A stretch of DNA of 64,000 nucleotides from Zingiber officinale (taxonomy: Eukaryota; Streptophyta; Magnoliopsida; Zingiberales; Zingiberaceae): the NCBI RefSeq assembly GCF_018446385.1, contig NC_055996.1:132790532-132854531 (forward strand), given 5' to 3'. Below, in pieces: positions 21,699-31,335 of this stretch. Position numbers and translations under genes: made by a program. Under the pieces are notes generated by a model. It worked only from the letters and a program-made list of their open reading frames with translations, was not told the DNA's origin and ran no database searches. Position 1 is the first letter of the stretch; every line of letters starts with the position of its first letter.

Positions 21699-21873
21699 GG
21701 GACCGGATCCTCTGGACCACATTTTACGGTCCAAGGGATGGTCCCTCCACATTTATTGATGGAGATGAATGGTCCCCACCTATTTTATGAGTGGGGGTCA
21801 TTTATTCTATCAATGCATGTGGAGGGATCATCCCTTGGACCGCAAAAAATGGTCCAGAAGATCTGCTCCTGGA
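21699..21873. mobile_element. Fold-back MITE, copy C
   Basis: About 53 bases at each end are complementary: 'ggatcctctggaccac...ggatggtccctccacat' on the left, and its reverse version 'atgtggagggatcatccc...ttggaccg...ggtccagaagatc' on the right. No coding sequence. The end hairpin resembles those at 18064 and 27490. Confidence 0.7.
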
Positions 21874-21893
21874 GTTTGACGGGAAAAACGCCT

Positions 21894-22075
21894 CTCCGGG
21901 GAGACCAGATCCTCTGGACCACTTTTTGTGGTCCAGGGGATGGTCCCTCCACATTCATTAGTGGAGATGAATAGTCCCCATCTATTTTATAAGTGAAGGT
22001 CATCTATTCCATCAATGCACGTGAAAGGATCATCCCTGTATCATAAAAAATGGTCCAAAAAATCTACTCTCCTCT
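21894..22075. mobile_element. Fold-back MITE, copy D (tandem to copy C)
   Basis: This is a second copy in the same orientation, about 195 bp after copy C, with the linking 'tgacgggaaaaacgcctctccgggg' also repeated (see 21676-21698). Its left end carries a perfect 'ggaccac-tttttgt-ggtcc' type hairpin. Confidence 0.7.
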
Positions 22076-22506
22076 CCGAAGTCAAAGGCCTTTCACTGAT
22101 GGAGCGAAGGACTCCAAGAGCAGTCCTTTTTCCATCAGTCGAAGGATCATTTTACCCATGAATACAACTAGTACACCAGGGAGTTTCGTAGAATGACTTA
22201 GCAGTGATTGGTTCAGGCCCTTCTTGGCAATTTAAATATTATATATATTTTTCAAACTCGAATTTGAGTTTCTTCAGATTATTGGGCTCGAATAAAATGA
22301 AAATATGAAATGTTTTCATATTTAAGGCTCATCTGCACCCCTTCATTACGAATAAGATCGAAGGGGCATCTTATTGGGACTCATTGGGAGCAGCATGATT
22401 ATCTTGCTGCGATGGGGTGTCATTCGACGCTGCACTGAATTTTGTTTGCTTTCTTGCTTAGCCTACCACTTCGGCCCTAATATAGTACCCTAAGCCAATC
22501 GACTAC

Positions 22507-23249
22507 ATGGCCACCGCCCTCCCTCTCTCTGACTGCATAGCCATCGTCACTGGCGCCTCGTGCAGCATCGGCCCACGCTATCACCTCCCACCTTGCCTCC
22601 CTCAAAGCCTCGTCTACGCCTCCAACTCCGCCGCTGCCGATCAGCTCACTGCCAAGCTCAACTCCTCTCCTCCCACCAATCTGCCCGCGCCATCACCATC
22701 CACGCTGATGTCTCCGACGCTGATGCAGTCAGATCGATCTTCGACACCGTAGAGTATGCCTTCGGCGGCCAAGCCCACATCTTCACTGTGTGCGCTGGCA
22801 TCCTCGACGACAAGTACCCAACCCTGGCTGCCACCACAGATGAGGTTTGGAACTGACACCCGAGGGGGCCTTCCTCTGCTATCGGGAGACCGCGAATCGG
22901 CTGGTCTGCGGCGGCGGGGGTGGGATCGTGTGCATCACGTCCTCGTTAGTGGCATCGCTCAAGCCATGATACAGGGTGTATGCAGCATCGAAGGCGGCAG
23001 TGGAGGCAATGGTGAAAGTGCTAGAGAAGGAGCTGAAGGGGACGGGGATCGCTACCAACTGCGTGGCTCCAGGTCCTGTGGCGACAGAGATGTTTTTTGC
23101 GGAGAAGAGCGAGGAGTTGGTGAAGAGGAGTGTCCACTGGGACGTTGCGGGAGGTTTAGGACATCGCGCCAGTGGTGGGGTTCCTGTGCACCGACGGCGT
23201 CGAGTGGGTGAACTGGCAGGTGGTCAGAGCCAACGGAGGCTATATTTAA
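22507..23249 (+). pseudogene. Decayed tandem copy of the SDR gene
   Basis: The sequence aligns with 18842-19624 from the ATG to a TAA at 23247. Upstream bases are also similar, so a genomic segment was duplicated. It is broken. The cofactor glycine motif reads TGASCSIG. Frame is lost early by small deletions near 22570-22610. About 15 bases are missing near 22858, which removes the segment before 'NTRG'. A 12-base gap lies near 23128. The catalytic 'YAASKAA' block is still readable near 22976. Unlike the parent it has lost many GC-rich third positions, as expected without selection. Confidence 0.9.
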
Positions 23250-25560
23250 TTTGATCCAGTCTCGTTTTTTCCCTGGTTGGCTTCTTGTCATGACTGTTGA
23301 ACAGGTCTCCAGTTCACCGCTGTGTTGGCCAGGTTCGGTCTTTCTTCAATCGGACGAGTCACTGCTTACCCTGTCCGATTGACTTGAACTGGTAAAGGAG
23401 TAAGATTGACATGCGACTGTCGAATAGGCCAATTTGGAATTCATGTGATTCATTTGAGAAGAAAAACAGGAACTATACCAATGCAGCATAACATAGCCAC
23501 GAGCGTGAGAAAGAGCCCAAATCAATCAAGTGAAATGGCATCACCCATATTAGCAGCGCAGCAGCAGCAGCAGCAGAAATTCAAAATGTACAAACCTAAA
23601 TTTAGCTGGTGATAATTCTTATTTCGCATGAGCAACTAACAAAATTGCAATCAAAGACTTAGAAATATGGGATGCAAGATATTTAGAAAGTCAAAGTTCA
23701 CAAAGCCCTGAGAGCAAATAGAGGTGGCACATAAGGTTCCATAGTGAAGCATCAGTAGCATACGAAAGACTTGCAGTTACATGACATAGTTTTGAATGTA
23801 AGACACATTACCTATCGGTTTGCACACCGTTAACTCCGAACCTAAGGTTTACCTTCCTTCCCCGTAGGAGTAGCTGATAGAGCTGAAGTAAGAAATCCAA
23901 CAAAGGATATCAAAAAGATGAGGATACCTACCTGGCAAGGGAAAAATATGAATAAAATGATCAAATGCTGGAAATGATGTTCCAAGAAGAAAAAACAAAC
24001 TCCACCTTGTCGTAAGATTTTTTTAGATTGAAAAGAATATGATTTAAGTATTGTAATTGTTCTTTGGTTTGTAGAAAGAGGGAAAGAACAGATTCTAAAA
24101 CTTTACAGAGAAGCAAGTCGATTCACCATCACATCTGTAAGTTTTTTTAGTTATGCAAACAAAGTTTTGAGTGTGCCACATCTAGAGTGATGATAGGATA
24201 ATAAAATTGATCTATCCTTGTATAAATCTTGAGAAATGTTATGGTGGAGCATATACATGGAGTTGCATAAGTGTACTAAACATACAACTGTTATGAGTTA
24301 CAGTAGGTACATTATCACTTCATATTATCTAATATATTGAATAATAGATGCAAATGCATATGGAATATCTTATGATGTTCTGATCTGCAAGACAGATTGC
24401 CCTAGCTTAGAAAGCAACTGTCTCTTCATATCACCATCCTTTTTATAAAAATTTGACTATTTAACTGAATCACACCTATTGTCTATCATTTACATTCATT
24501 TACATCTGAAGCATGTGACAGAAGAGCAAATTTCCCACTCAAGTCAGTTTTTAGAAATACTTATTTTAAAAAGAATCATGTTGCCCTCAAACAATTCTGG
24601 TCCAACCAGATCAATTTATCAATTTCTAAATTGGCCATAATGTAAACTGTGTAAATGTGAGGCTATGTTAAACAATCAGATGCATTCATCAAATAAATTG
24701 ATACCATAAATTCCATATAGCAACAGGTGAATAAGACAGACACATGCAAGCCAGACCCGCTAAGTTGGGTCAAGATCGACTGAGACAGATGATATTTTAT
24801 AAGAAATTAAATATCACCTAAGGATCAACCAAAGAATTTGCATGAATCTACAGGACTGGAGGGAATCACCTTGATCAGTCTGGAATAAACAAGGACAACA
24901 CAAAACTGCATTTTTTTTTCTTCAAAATTGATCGGGAACAAAATTTCTCAAGGCACCATCAATGACTTTTCTTAGTCAAATAATTGAAAGATAAGATGAA
25001 AAGATCTCAAAATAGGATGAAAAGAAGGGACCCAAGTAGAGAACTCAACATAAAGAACATTGTTGATCTTATTTATACTACAGTTAGTTCAAGAGTGTCG
25101 TCTCTTTGGTTACAATGTATGATCTTCTTCATAAAGCCATGTGAGGCACAATTATTTGAGGTCAGCTTTGCATCGTTGTGAAAAGAACAGACATATTATT
25201 GTGCATATATCGTGAGGTATCTCTAATAACAAATGCACATCACAAAAGGGAGACTGTCTTCTTTTAACGTAAGCCAAGTAACCTATCTATAATATAGAAT
25301 TCATGTTTATACATCTAATGTTTCTAGTTTGAAAAATAAGTAAAAGGGAACAATTTAATCAAAAATGCAACTACGTTAATTTAAGAACACTAAAGTCTAA
25401 ACATATCTAAATACTATAGATAATAAATATATAAGTTACTACTAAATTACAGAGATTGTTATTAAACATAACATATAATCCTAAAAAACCCAAATATATG
25501 ACCAATGAATAATTTTGAACAGAAAAGAGCCAAAAAAAAAACATACCAGGACATAAATCA
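23250..25560. other. AT-rich intergenic DNA, possible SmB 3' UTR intron
   Basis: There is no convincing gene. A (CAG)n-like run lies at 23562-23577. On the minus strand a donor-like 'ctg|gtatgt' lies 10-15 bases after the SmB stop, and an acceptor-like 'ttgccag|gtagg' lies near 23934, followed by GC-balanced sequence to about 23700. The SmB transcript could end there. This is weak evidence. Confidence 0.35.
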
Positions 25561-26388
25561 CTACTGGCTTGGGCCTTGCTGTTGGTTCGGTGGTGGTGGC
25601 GGCGGCATTCCAGGTCTTGGCGGAGCAAACATAGGGACTTGTCCACCAGGTGGTGGCGGCATACCTGGCCTTGGGGGAAGAGGAGCAGGCATACCAGGCC
25701 GCATACCCGGTGGAGGCATTGGGAATGGAGGCCTCTGACCAAGTTGAGGCGGGGGCATAGGGAATGGAGGGGGTGGACCTCCTGGCCTAGCAGCAAACTG
25801 CATGGGCATGACACCAGGTGGGCGTTGGCCAACTGCTTGTGGCTGGCCTGGGAAACCAGGAACCTGCCCCGGGCCAGGCGGACGGAGAACTTGGGGATAC
25901 GCGATCGGTGGCGCAGATAGCTGAGGAATAGAAGGTCGCGAGATCTGAGGCTGCATCATCCCAGGAGCTGGCCCGCCAACGCCACGGACGGGTCCAGCGA
26001 GACCAGGCTGTGCCTGGATAAGGGGCGCCGTAGGGATGCCACGGCCGGCGGCGCGGCCTACTCCAGGTCCAGCGAGGCCAGCCGCGGCGTTGGCCTTCGC
26101 GCGGGACTCGTCGGGAGGTGGGGGGCCCTCGACGGTCATGGAAACTACCTCCTCGCCGCGAAGGAGAACTAGGCCGAGGGTGCGGCGGTCCTCTCGGTCT
26201 CCATCGGCCTTCTTGGCGGCACCCTTGGCGGGAGGGAGCTTCCGGAACTCCTCGCAGTCGCCGAGGACAAGGTTCATATGACGGTCGAACGCCATGAACT
26301 TGCCGACGAGCTGGCGACCATCCTGGATGGTAACGCGCATCCTGTAGTTGATGTACTGAAGCATCTTCGAACCCTTCGACATCGACAT
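25561..26388 (-). CDS. SmB: Small nuclear ribonucleoprotein SmB/SmB'
   Basis: The 275-residue protein is a core component of the Sm ring on U1, U2, U4 and U5 snRNAs, and so of the nuclear spliceosome. The Sm fold is complete. Sm1 lies at about residues 16-45 with '[21 protein letters not shown]'-type sequence (D35, N39). Sm2 lies at 71-86 with 'LRGEEVVSM' (R77-G78). Residues 90-275 are the usual Pro/Gly/Met-rich tail with repeated [10 protein letters not shown] motifs, known in the family to bind WW and GYF domain proteins. The coding region is uninterrupted. Its length fits plant SmB (about 250-280). The start is the first ATG of the Sm fold. A broken copy of the 5' end lies upstream at 27060-27455. 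Confidence 0.95.
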   Translation of the reverse strand: MSMSKGSKMLQYINYRMRVTIQDGRQLVGKFMAFDRHMNLVLGDCEEFRKLPPAKGAAKKADGDREDRRTLGLVLLRGEEVVSMTVEGPPPPDESRAKANAAAGLAGPGVGRAAGRGIPTAPLIQAQPGLAGPVRGVGGPAPGMMQPQISRPSIPQLSAPPIAYPQVLRPPGPGQVPGFPGQPQAVGQRPPGVMPMQFAARPGGPPPPFPMPPPQLGQRPPFPMPPPGMRPGMPAPLPPRPGMPPPPGGQVPMFAPPRPGMPPPPPPNQQQGPSQ

Positions 26389-26432
26389 GGTTGTGATCTC
26401 GGCTGCCGACGATTCCGAAATCTAGGTTTCTA

Positions 26433-26441
26433 TTAGGGTTT
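26433..26441 (-). promoter_or_regulatory. Telo-box (AAACCCTAA) in the SmB leader
   Basis: The sequence reads AAACCCTAA on the minus strand, 45-53 bases before the ATG. This element is common in plant genes for translation and RNA processing. Confidence 0.55.
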
Positions 26442-26519
26442 CTATGATAGCCAACTTCGCCCCGAGCCTTGGAAATAAGAAGGGTTTGGATCATGTGCGG
26501 AGCACGTGCATGCCCGCAT

Positions 26520-27055
26520 AAGGATTCAATTTATTATCTATATTTTGTAAAATAATTAATAAATAAAATTCAATAACGGGTTAAAAAATAGTAATGCAAA
26601 ATCACAGTTTCATTAGACTATTTGTCATTCATCCGTAATTCATAAAAGTTTGATAAGATGTATAAAATGTACAACTTTTATATATTTTTTTTAACACAAA
26701 TTATTATTTAATAAACAAAGGTGGGAAAGAATTTGATTATATCTAATTAATCAAATCGAATTTAAAATTTTAATTTAATTATTTTAAAATTTTAATTTTT
26801 TATTAAAAATATAGATTAATTGCTTGAATTTTAATTTTAATTTTTTTAATTCGATTAAATGGAATAAATCAACTTATTTTATTTTCTTTTACAAGCATCA
26901 TGTTTTTAAACTTCCCATTAACTTAAACGTATTGTTATTAAAAAATTATTAAATTAATTAATATTTATTAATTCAATCTATTCTATTTTTATGAAAAATT
27001 AAATTGATTTAGTTAGTTAAAAAAATAATTTATTAATTTTCAATTAAATAGATTC
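26520..27055. other. Very AT-rich spacer
   Basis: The sequence holds runs of 'aattaaat' and 'ttaattt' and no gene. It separates SmB from its fragmentary copy. Confidence 0.5.
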
Positions 27056-27059
27056 AAAT

Positions 27060-27455
27060 TTAGTTTCGTCTATATGACAAACGTCATTAACTTGCCAACG
27101 AGTTGGCGATCATTTTATGGTAAAAAGATGATTCACTCACTTCCAGTGTCCTATTAATCGATCCCTAAGTCAACATAAATTAAATAATAAGTACTAACAT
27201 TAGTGTAAACGGCGGAAAAAATATATTTAAACACGTTAAATTTTAATCATAAAATCTCATATTTCAACACATATCTCTCACCGCCTTCGGGAAACTGAGT
27301 TGGCCGCCTTCCGGAAACTGAGTTGGCGACCATTTTGTATGTGCATTCGGTACTTGCAAGAGTGATGAACCCGCCTAGGGTCTCTACCACATAACTTCAC
27401 CCGAGGGTTTGGAAATAAGTAGGGGTTTGGAGCATGTGTGGAACACGTGCGTAGA
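27060..27455 (-). pseudogene. Fragmented copy of the SmB 5' end and leader
   Basis: 27079-27125 resembles the SmB codons around 26283-26330 ('aacttgccaacgagttggcgatca'). 27297-27360 repeats the same segment twice ('aaactgagttggc', 'ctgagttggcgaccattttgtatg') and still reads 'YRMHIQNGRQL' on the minus strand. 27395-27455 matches the SmB leader and promoter at 26453-26513 ('cttcacccgagggtttggaaataag', 'catgtgtggaacacgtgc'). It is a worn tandem duplication of promoter plus first codons. Confidence 0.75.
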
Positions 27456-27477
27456 AAAATAAATGGGGTCATTTTTG

Positions 27478-27805
27478 AGACCAGATCTCGTGGTCTATTT
27501 TGTGGTCGGATTGTAATTACAATCCGGTCGTAATTGGCTACGATTCTTTTATGGATTCATCGTCCCCATTAGATTATAGTTTGGGTAGGAGCGGACGGTC
27601 GAAGACTGCCTGGAAGCCTCCCGCTCAACGCCCGATAATCTGGACACTTGCCCACTTTCAGCGACCTCCGGCCGCCCATTTTGATCTACTCTATAATATG
27701 ATGGGGACAATAAACTCATGAAAAAATCACAACTAATTCTGGTCGAATCATAATTACGATCTATTCACGATTGAAAGTGGACCATCCTGATCCATTTTTT
27801 TCTTT
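27478..27805. mobile_element. MITE-like repeat with terminal hairpin, copy B
   Basis: It shares its body with 18054-18400 ('tatagtttgggtaggagcgg', 'cacttgcccactttcagcgacctc', 'tctggtcgaatcataattacgatc'). The left end has 'gaccagatctcgtggtc'. 27806-28064 beyond it is AT-rich with no gene. Confidence 0.6.
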
Positions 27806-28064
27806 TGACTAGCATATCTTCTCCCGTCATTTTTACTTAGAACGGAATCAACGGATGAACATTCAGACAAGGACAATGGCTCTGATATTCATTTTATTAT
27901 TTATAATTATTTAATATTTTTAAAAAATAATTAAATAAATAAATTTAAATAATGTGTTGGGAAAAAATAATAAAAAATACAAAATCAAATTCCCAAGAGT
28001 AAAAATTAAAATGGCGCCTTGAACGAAGAGAAATATTAAATTGAACTCCTATGATTTTTATATA

Positions 28065-28266
28065 TGATCCTGTCCGAGCGCTGAGTCGACGGACGCTGGG
28101 GACGTGGTACTCTCCGCTGTCTTCGCTGGTGATGTGGATCTTCGGCGGACCTGCAAAGAAGCCGAGTCGGGAGGGGTTTCCTGGTGACGACCCTTCGACG
28201 CTCAAGTCAGGCAGCGAAGAGTGCCACATTCCCAGTGTCCGTCGACTCGGCGCTCGAACAGGATCA
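28065..28266. repeat. Inverted plus direct LTR ends at the left border
   Basis: 28065 starts TGATCCTGTCC, the reverse of ...GGACAGGATCA at the LTR end. The inverted copy runs back through the leader blocks to about 28221, then direct LTR sequence ends at 28266 ('gaacaggatca'). The two arms share about 45 bp and can pair. Confidence 0.85.
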
Positions 28267-28268
28267 AA

Positions 28269-28287
28269 TTGGCGCCGTCTGTGGGAA
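28269..28287 (+). other. Primer-binding site, second Tat element
   Basis: TTGGCGCCGTCTGTGGGAA lies 2 bases after the LTR end and is identical to the site at 5582. Confidence 0.85.
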
Positions 28288-28311
28288 CGCACCTGAATCC
28301 GACCAAAGACG

Positions 28312-29598
28312 TTGGAAGAAGCTGGACGCCAACTCACGGTGACACTCTCTCCCAAAGAACTAGACGTGCTCATCCAAGCGCGAGCGGTCAAGATAGTCGA
28401 TCAGCAGCAAAAGACTCAAGCCGAGCGGATAGCGCAACAGGCAACGTCGGCATCAGGCGGTCAGGCGGCACCAGAAGACCGGTCGGAGCAGCTCTCGATA
28501 TGGGGCCAGAACAAGGGCCCGACCGACACTCGGGTGGAAGCTCTGCCCGCCCCGATACCATTCCATCGGGCTTTGTTCCAAACGCCCTCGGAAGTCGCGC
28601 AGGCCAACCTCGACCGGGGCTCTTCGTACGATGAGGCGCCCCTCCGCGATGCAAGGAAGGGTAAGGCGCCACGGACAGACGCGTCCCCCGAGCGGATCAA
28701 TAGACAATTCTCCGAGGCAATCCTGCACGACCCACTACCACGGCATTACGCACCCCTGGCGATCGGGGAATACAACGGGACCACCGACCCGGACGACCAT
28801 CTGGGTAAGTTCGACAACACAACTACATTGCATCAATATACAGATGGTGTGAAGTGTCGGGTGTTCCTCACCACCCTCTCGGGATCGGCGCAACGATGGT
28901 TCCGGAGGTTGCCGGACGAATCGATCACAAGCTTCAAAGAGTTCCGCACGGCATTCCTCCATCACTTCGCGAGCAGCAAACGCTACCAGAAGACCAACGT
29001 CAGTCTGTTCGCCATCAAGCAAGGCGCGAAGGAGTCGCTCCGAACTTACATCCAACGTTTCAATCAGGTGGCCATGGACATTTCAACGGTCACCTCGGAA
29101 ACCATGATGAAAGCGTTCACACAGGGGCTTGTGGACAGTGAATTCTTCCGATCGCTTATCCGAAAGCCGCCTTGCAGCTACGACCACATGCTAAACAAAG
29201 CCAACGAGTACATCAACGTGGAAGAAGCTCAGATGGCGAGAAAAAAAGAAGCACCAGCCGAGCCACCAGCTCACGCCGAGAGGAAGCCGCCTTACAATTA
29301 CCAACCACCGAGAGGACCCCGCGCAGAGATAGCTCGTCCTCATCAGCAAGCAAGGCCGCACGCTGTTCAACAAGTAGCGGCCGATCGGCCTAAGCCTAGG
29401 GGGAAGGTATGGACTCCCATGTTTTGTTCACTCCATCAGTCAGCGACTCACAACACCCGCGACTGTCGGAGCCTCCCCCCCAATCACTCATCCTATGCCA
29501 AGGAGCTATCACCGTCGATCGCCTTTGTCGGACAGGCGACATCAGCACTAGAGCACTGGTCGGCGTGTAGAAAGAAAATCCCCCGAGCGGCAGCATAA
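28312..29598 (+). pseudogene. gag: gag region of the second Tat element, fossil
   Basis: This is a 428-residue open stretch with the same core as the first element ('VFLTTLSGSAQRWFRRLP', 'FASSKRYQKT', 'MMKAFTQGL', 'FRSLIRKPP'). The N-terminal part holds 'SPKELDVLIQARAVK', a likely helix, and a basic tail begins at about residue 310. It is the longest undamaged gag stretch in the window. Confidence 0.88.
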
Positions 29599-29776
29599 CC
29601 AGCAGAACAGGAACATTCCTCGGGCATCGCATGAACTACCCCGACCATCCGCTCGGGAGGAGGAGAACAGAGGCAATGCGTCGAGGGGTGAGATTAACAT
29701 CATCGTTGGAGGGCCGACCGGAGGCGACTCCAACAGGGCAAGGAAGGCACACGCTAGGCAGCTGACGATCCATGCG

Positions 29777-30360
29777 GTGGGCTGCAGTCAGGAGAGGGCG
29801 AACGGGCCCGAGACCAGCTTTGGGCCAAGGGACCTCGAGGGAGTCGAAGTCCCGCATGATGACGCCCTCATCATCCGAGCGATAATAGCTAACTATACTA
29901 TTCACCGCATCTTTATTGATACAGGCAGTTCGGTCAACATAATCTTCCGAAAGGCCTTCGACCAATTGCAAATTGACCGAGCCGAGTTACTGCCGATGGC
30001 CACCCCCCTCTATGGGTTCACCGGTAACGAAGTTTTGCCAGTCGAACAGGTTCGGCTGGCTATCTCACTAGGAGAGGAGCCTCTCAGAAGAACACAGACC
30101 GCCAACTTCATCGTGATCGACGCTCCCTCGACGTACAATGTTATCCTGGGGCGACCGACTCTCAACGAGTTCCGAGCGGTCGTCTCCACCTTCTGCCAGA
30201 AGATCAAATTCCCGGTGGAAGACCAAGTTGGGGAGGTCCGAGGAGATCAGCTTGCTGCTCGGCGATGCTATGTAGAGATGGTCCGAGCCGAGGCTAAATC
30301 CGCTCGGAAAGTGCCACGAGTCGAGGTAAACGCTATAACCGAAAAGCCACATTCTCTAGA
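29777..30360 (+). pseudogene. pol: Aspartic protease region, second Tat element, fossil
   Basis: The stretch carries the 'FIDTGSSVNIIF' catalytic block near 29910, 'LYGFTGNEVLPV' near 30010 and 'VILGRPTL' near 30141. It is close in sequence to 7071-7478. Confidence 0.85.
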
Positions 30361-30379
30361 TTATTAAGAAAAGGAGGAG

Positions 30380-31325
30380 GTACAGATTCACCCTACCCGA
30401 CCGAAGGCCACTACTTTCATAGCGTCCGACCTGGAAGCAAGCCAGAAAGAGAAGCTGATCAGATGCCTCCAAAAAAACTGCGATGTTTTCACTTGGTCGA
30501 CCCATGAGTTGCCAGGAGTCTTGCCGAGCATAGCGCAATATGAGCTTCACGTCTGACCGGATGCTCGGCCGGTAAAGCAAAGGAAGAGGGACTTTAGTGC
30601 CGAATAGAATATCATCATCCGAGCGGAGGTGGAGAAGCTCTTGGAGGTCGGCCACATAAGAGAGGTGCAGTTCCCGAGCTGGCTCGCAAACGTGGTGCTG
30701 GTCTCCAAGCCAGAGAACAAATGGAGAGTCTGCATTGACTTCCGGGATCTAAACAAGGCCTGCTCGAAGGATTTTTACCCTCTGCCCTGGATCGATCAGC
30801 TGGTAGACTCTACCTCAGGGTGCGAGCTAATATGCATGCTGGATGCATATCAGGGCTACCACCAAGTGCCACTCGCTCGGGAGGATCATGACAAAGTGAG
30901 CTTCGTTACTGCGGACGACACCTACTACTACAACGTGATGTCGTTCGGACTTAAGAATGCTGGGTCTACCTACCAATGACTGATGAACAAAGTATTCCGG
31001 GGAGCAGATCGGGCGCAACCTGGAAGTCTACGTAGATGACATACTAATCAAGTCACTCCGAGCGGCCAACCTTTTCATAGACATAGAGGAAACCTTCCGA
31101 ACACTGAGAGGTATGGAGTCAAACTGAACCCCCAAAAATGTCTGTTCGGAGCAAAAGGCGGGCGCTTCTTGGGATATATTGTGACGGGGCATAGAGGCGA
31201 ACCCGGACAAGGTGAAAGCTCTACAAGACATGTCGCCCCCCAGGAATCTGAGGGAAGTGTAACGCCTCACCGGCCGGATAGCGACATTGTCAAGATTCAT
31301 CTCCAAGACAAACAGTGGGCGAATT
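30380..31325 (+). pseudogene. pol: Reverse transcriptase region (part), second Tat element, fossil
   Basis: Blocks in order are 'WRVCIDFRDLNKACSKDFYP' (about 30720), 'MLDAYQGYHQVPL' (about 30836), 'FGLKNAG' (about 30945) and a YVDD box (about 31030). It is present only in part. Confidence 0.85.
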
Positions 31326-31335
31326 GGTCTCGAAA

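Noticed and set aside
24750-24800. Possible tRNA-like or SINE head ('gacccgctaagttgggtcaag')
   Set aside because: The inverted pair is short, no B box was found at the right distance, and there is no poly(A) or T tail.
25576-25920. Plus-strand Trp/Arg-rich open frame opposite SmB
   Set aside because: It is a shadow of the Pro/Gly-rich SmB tail read on the other strand.
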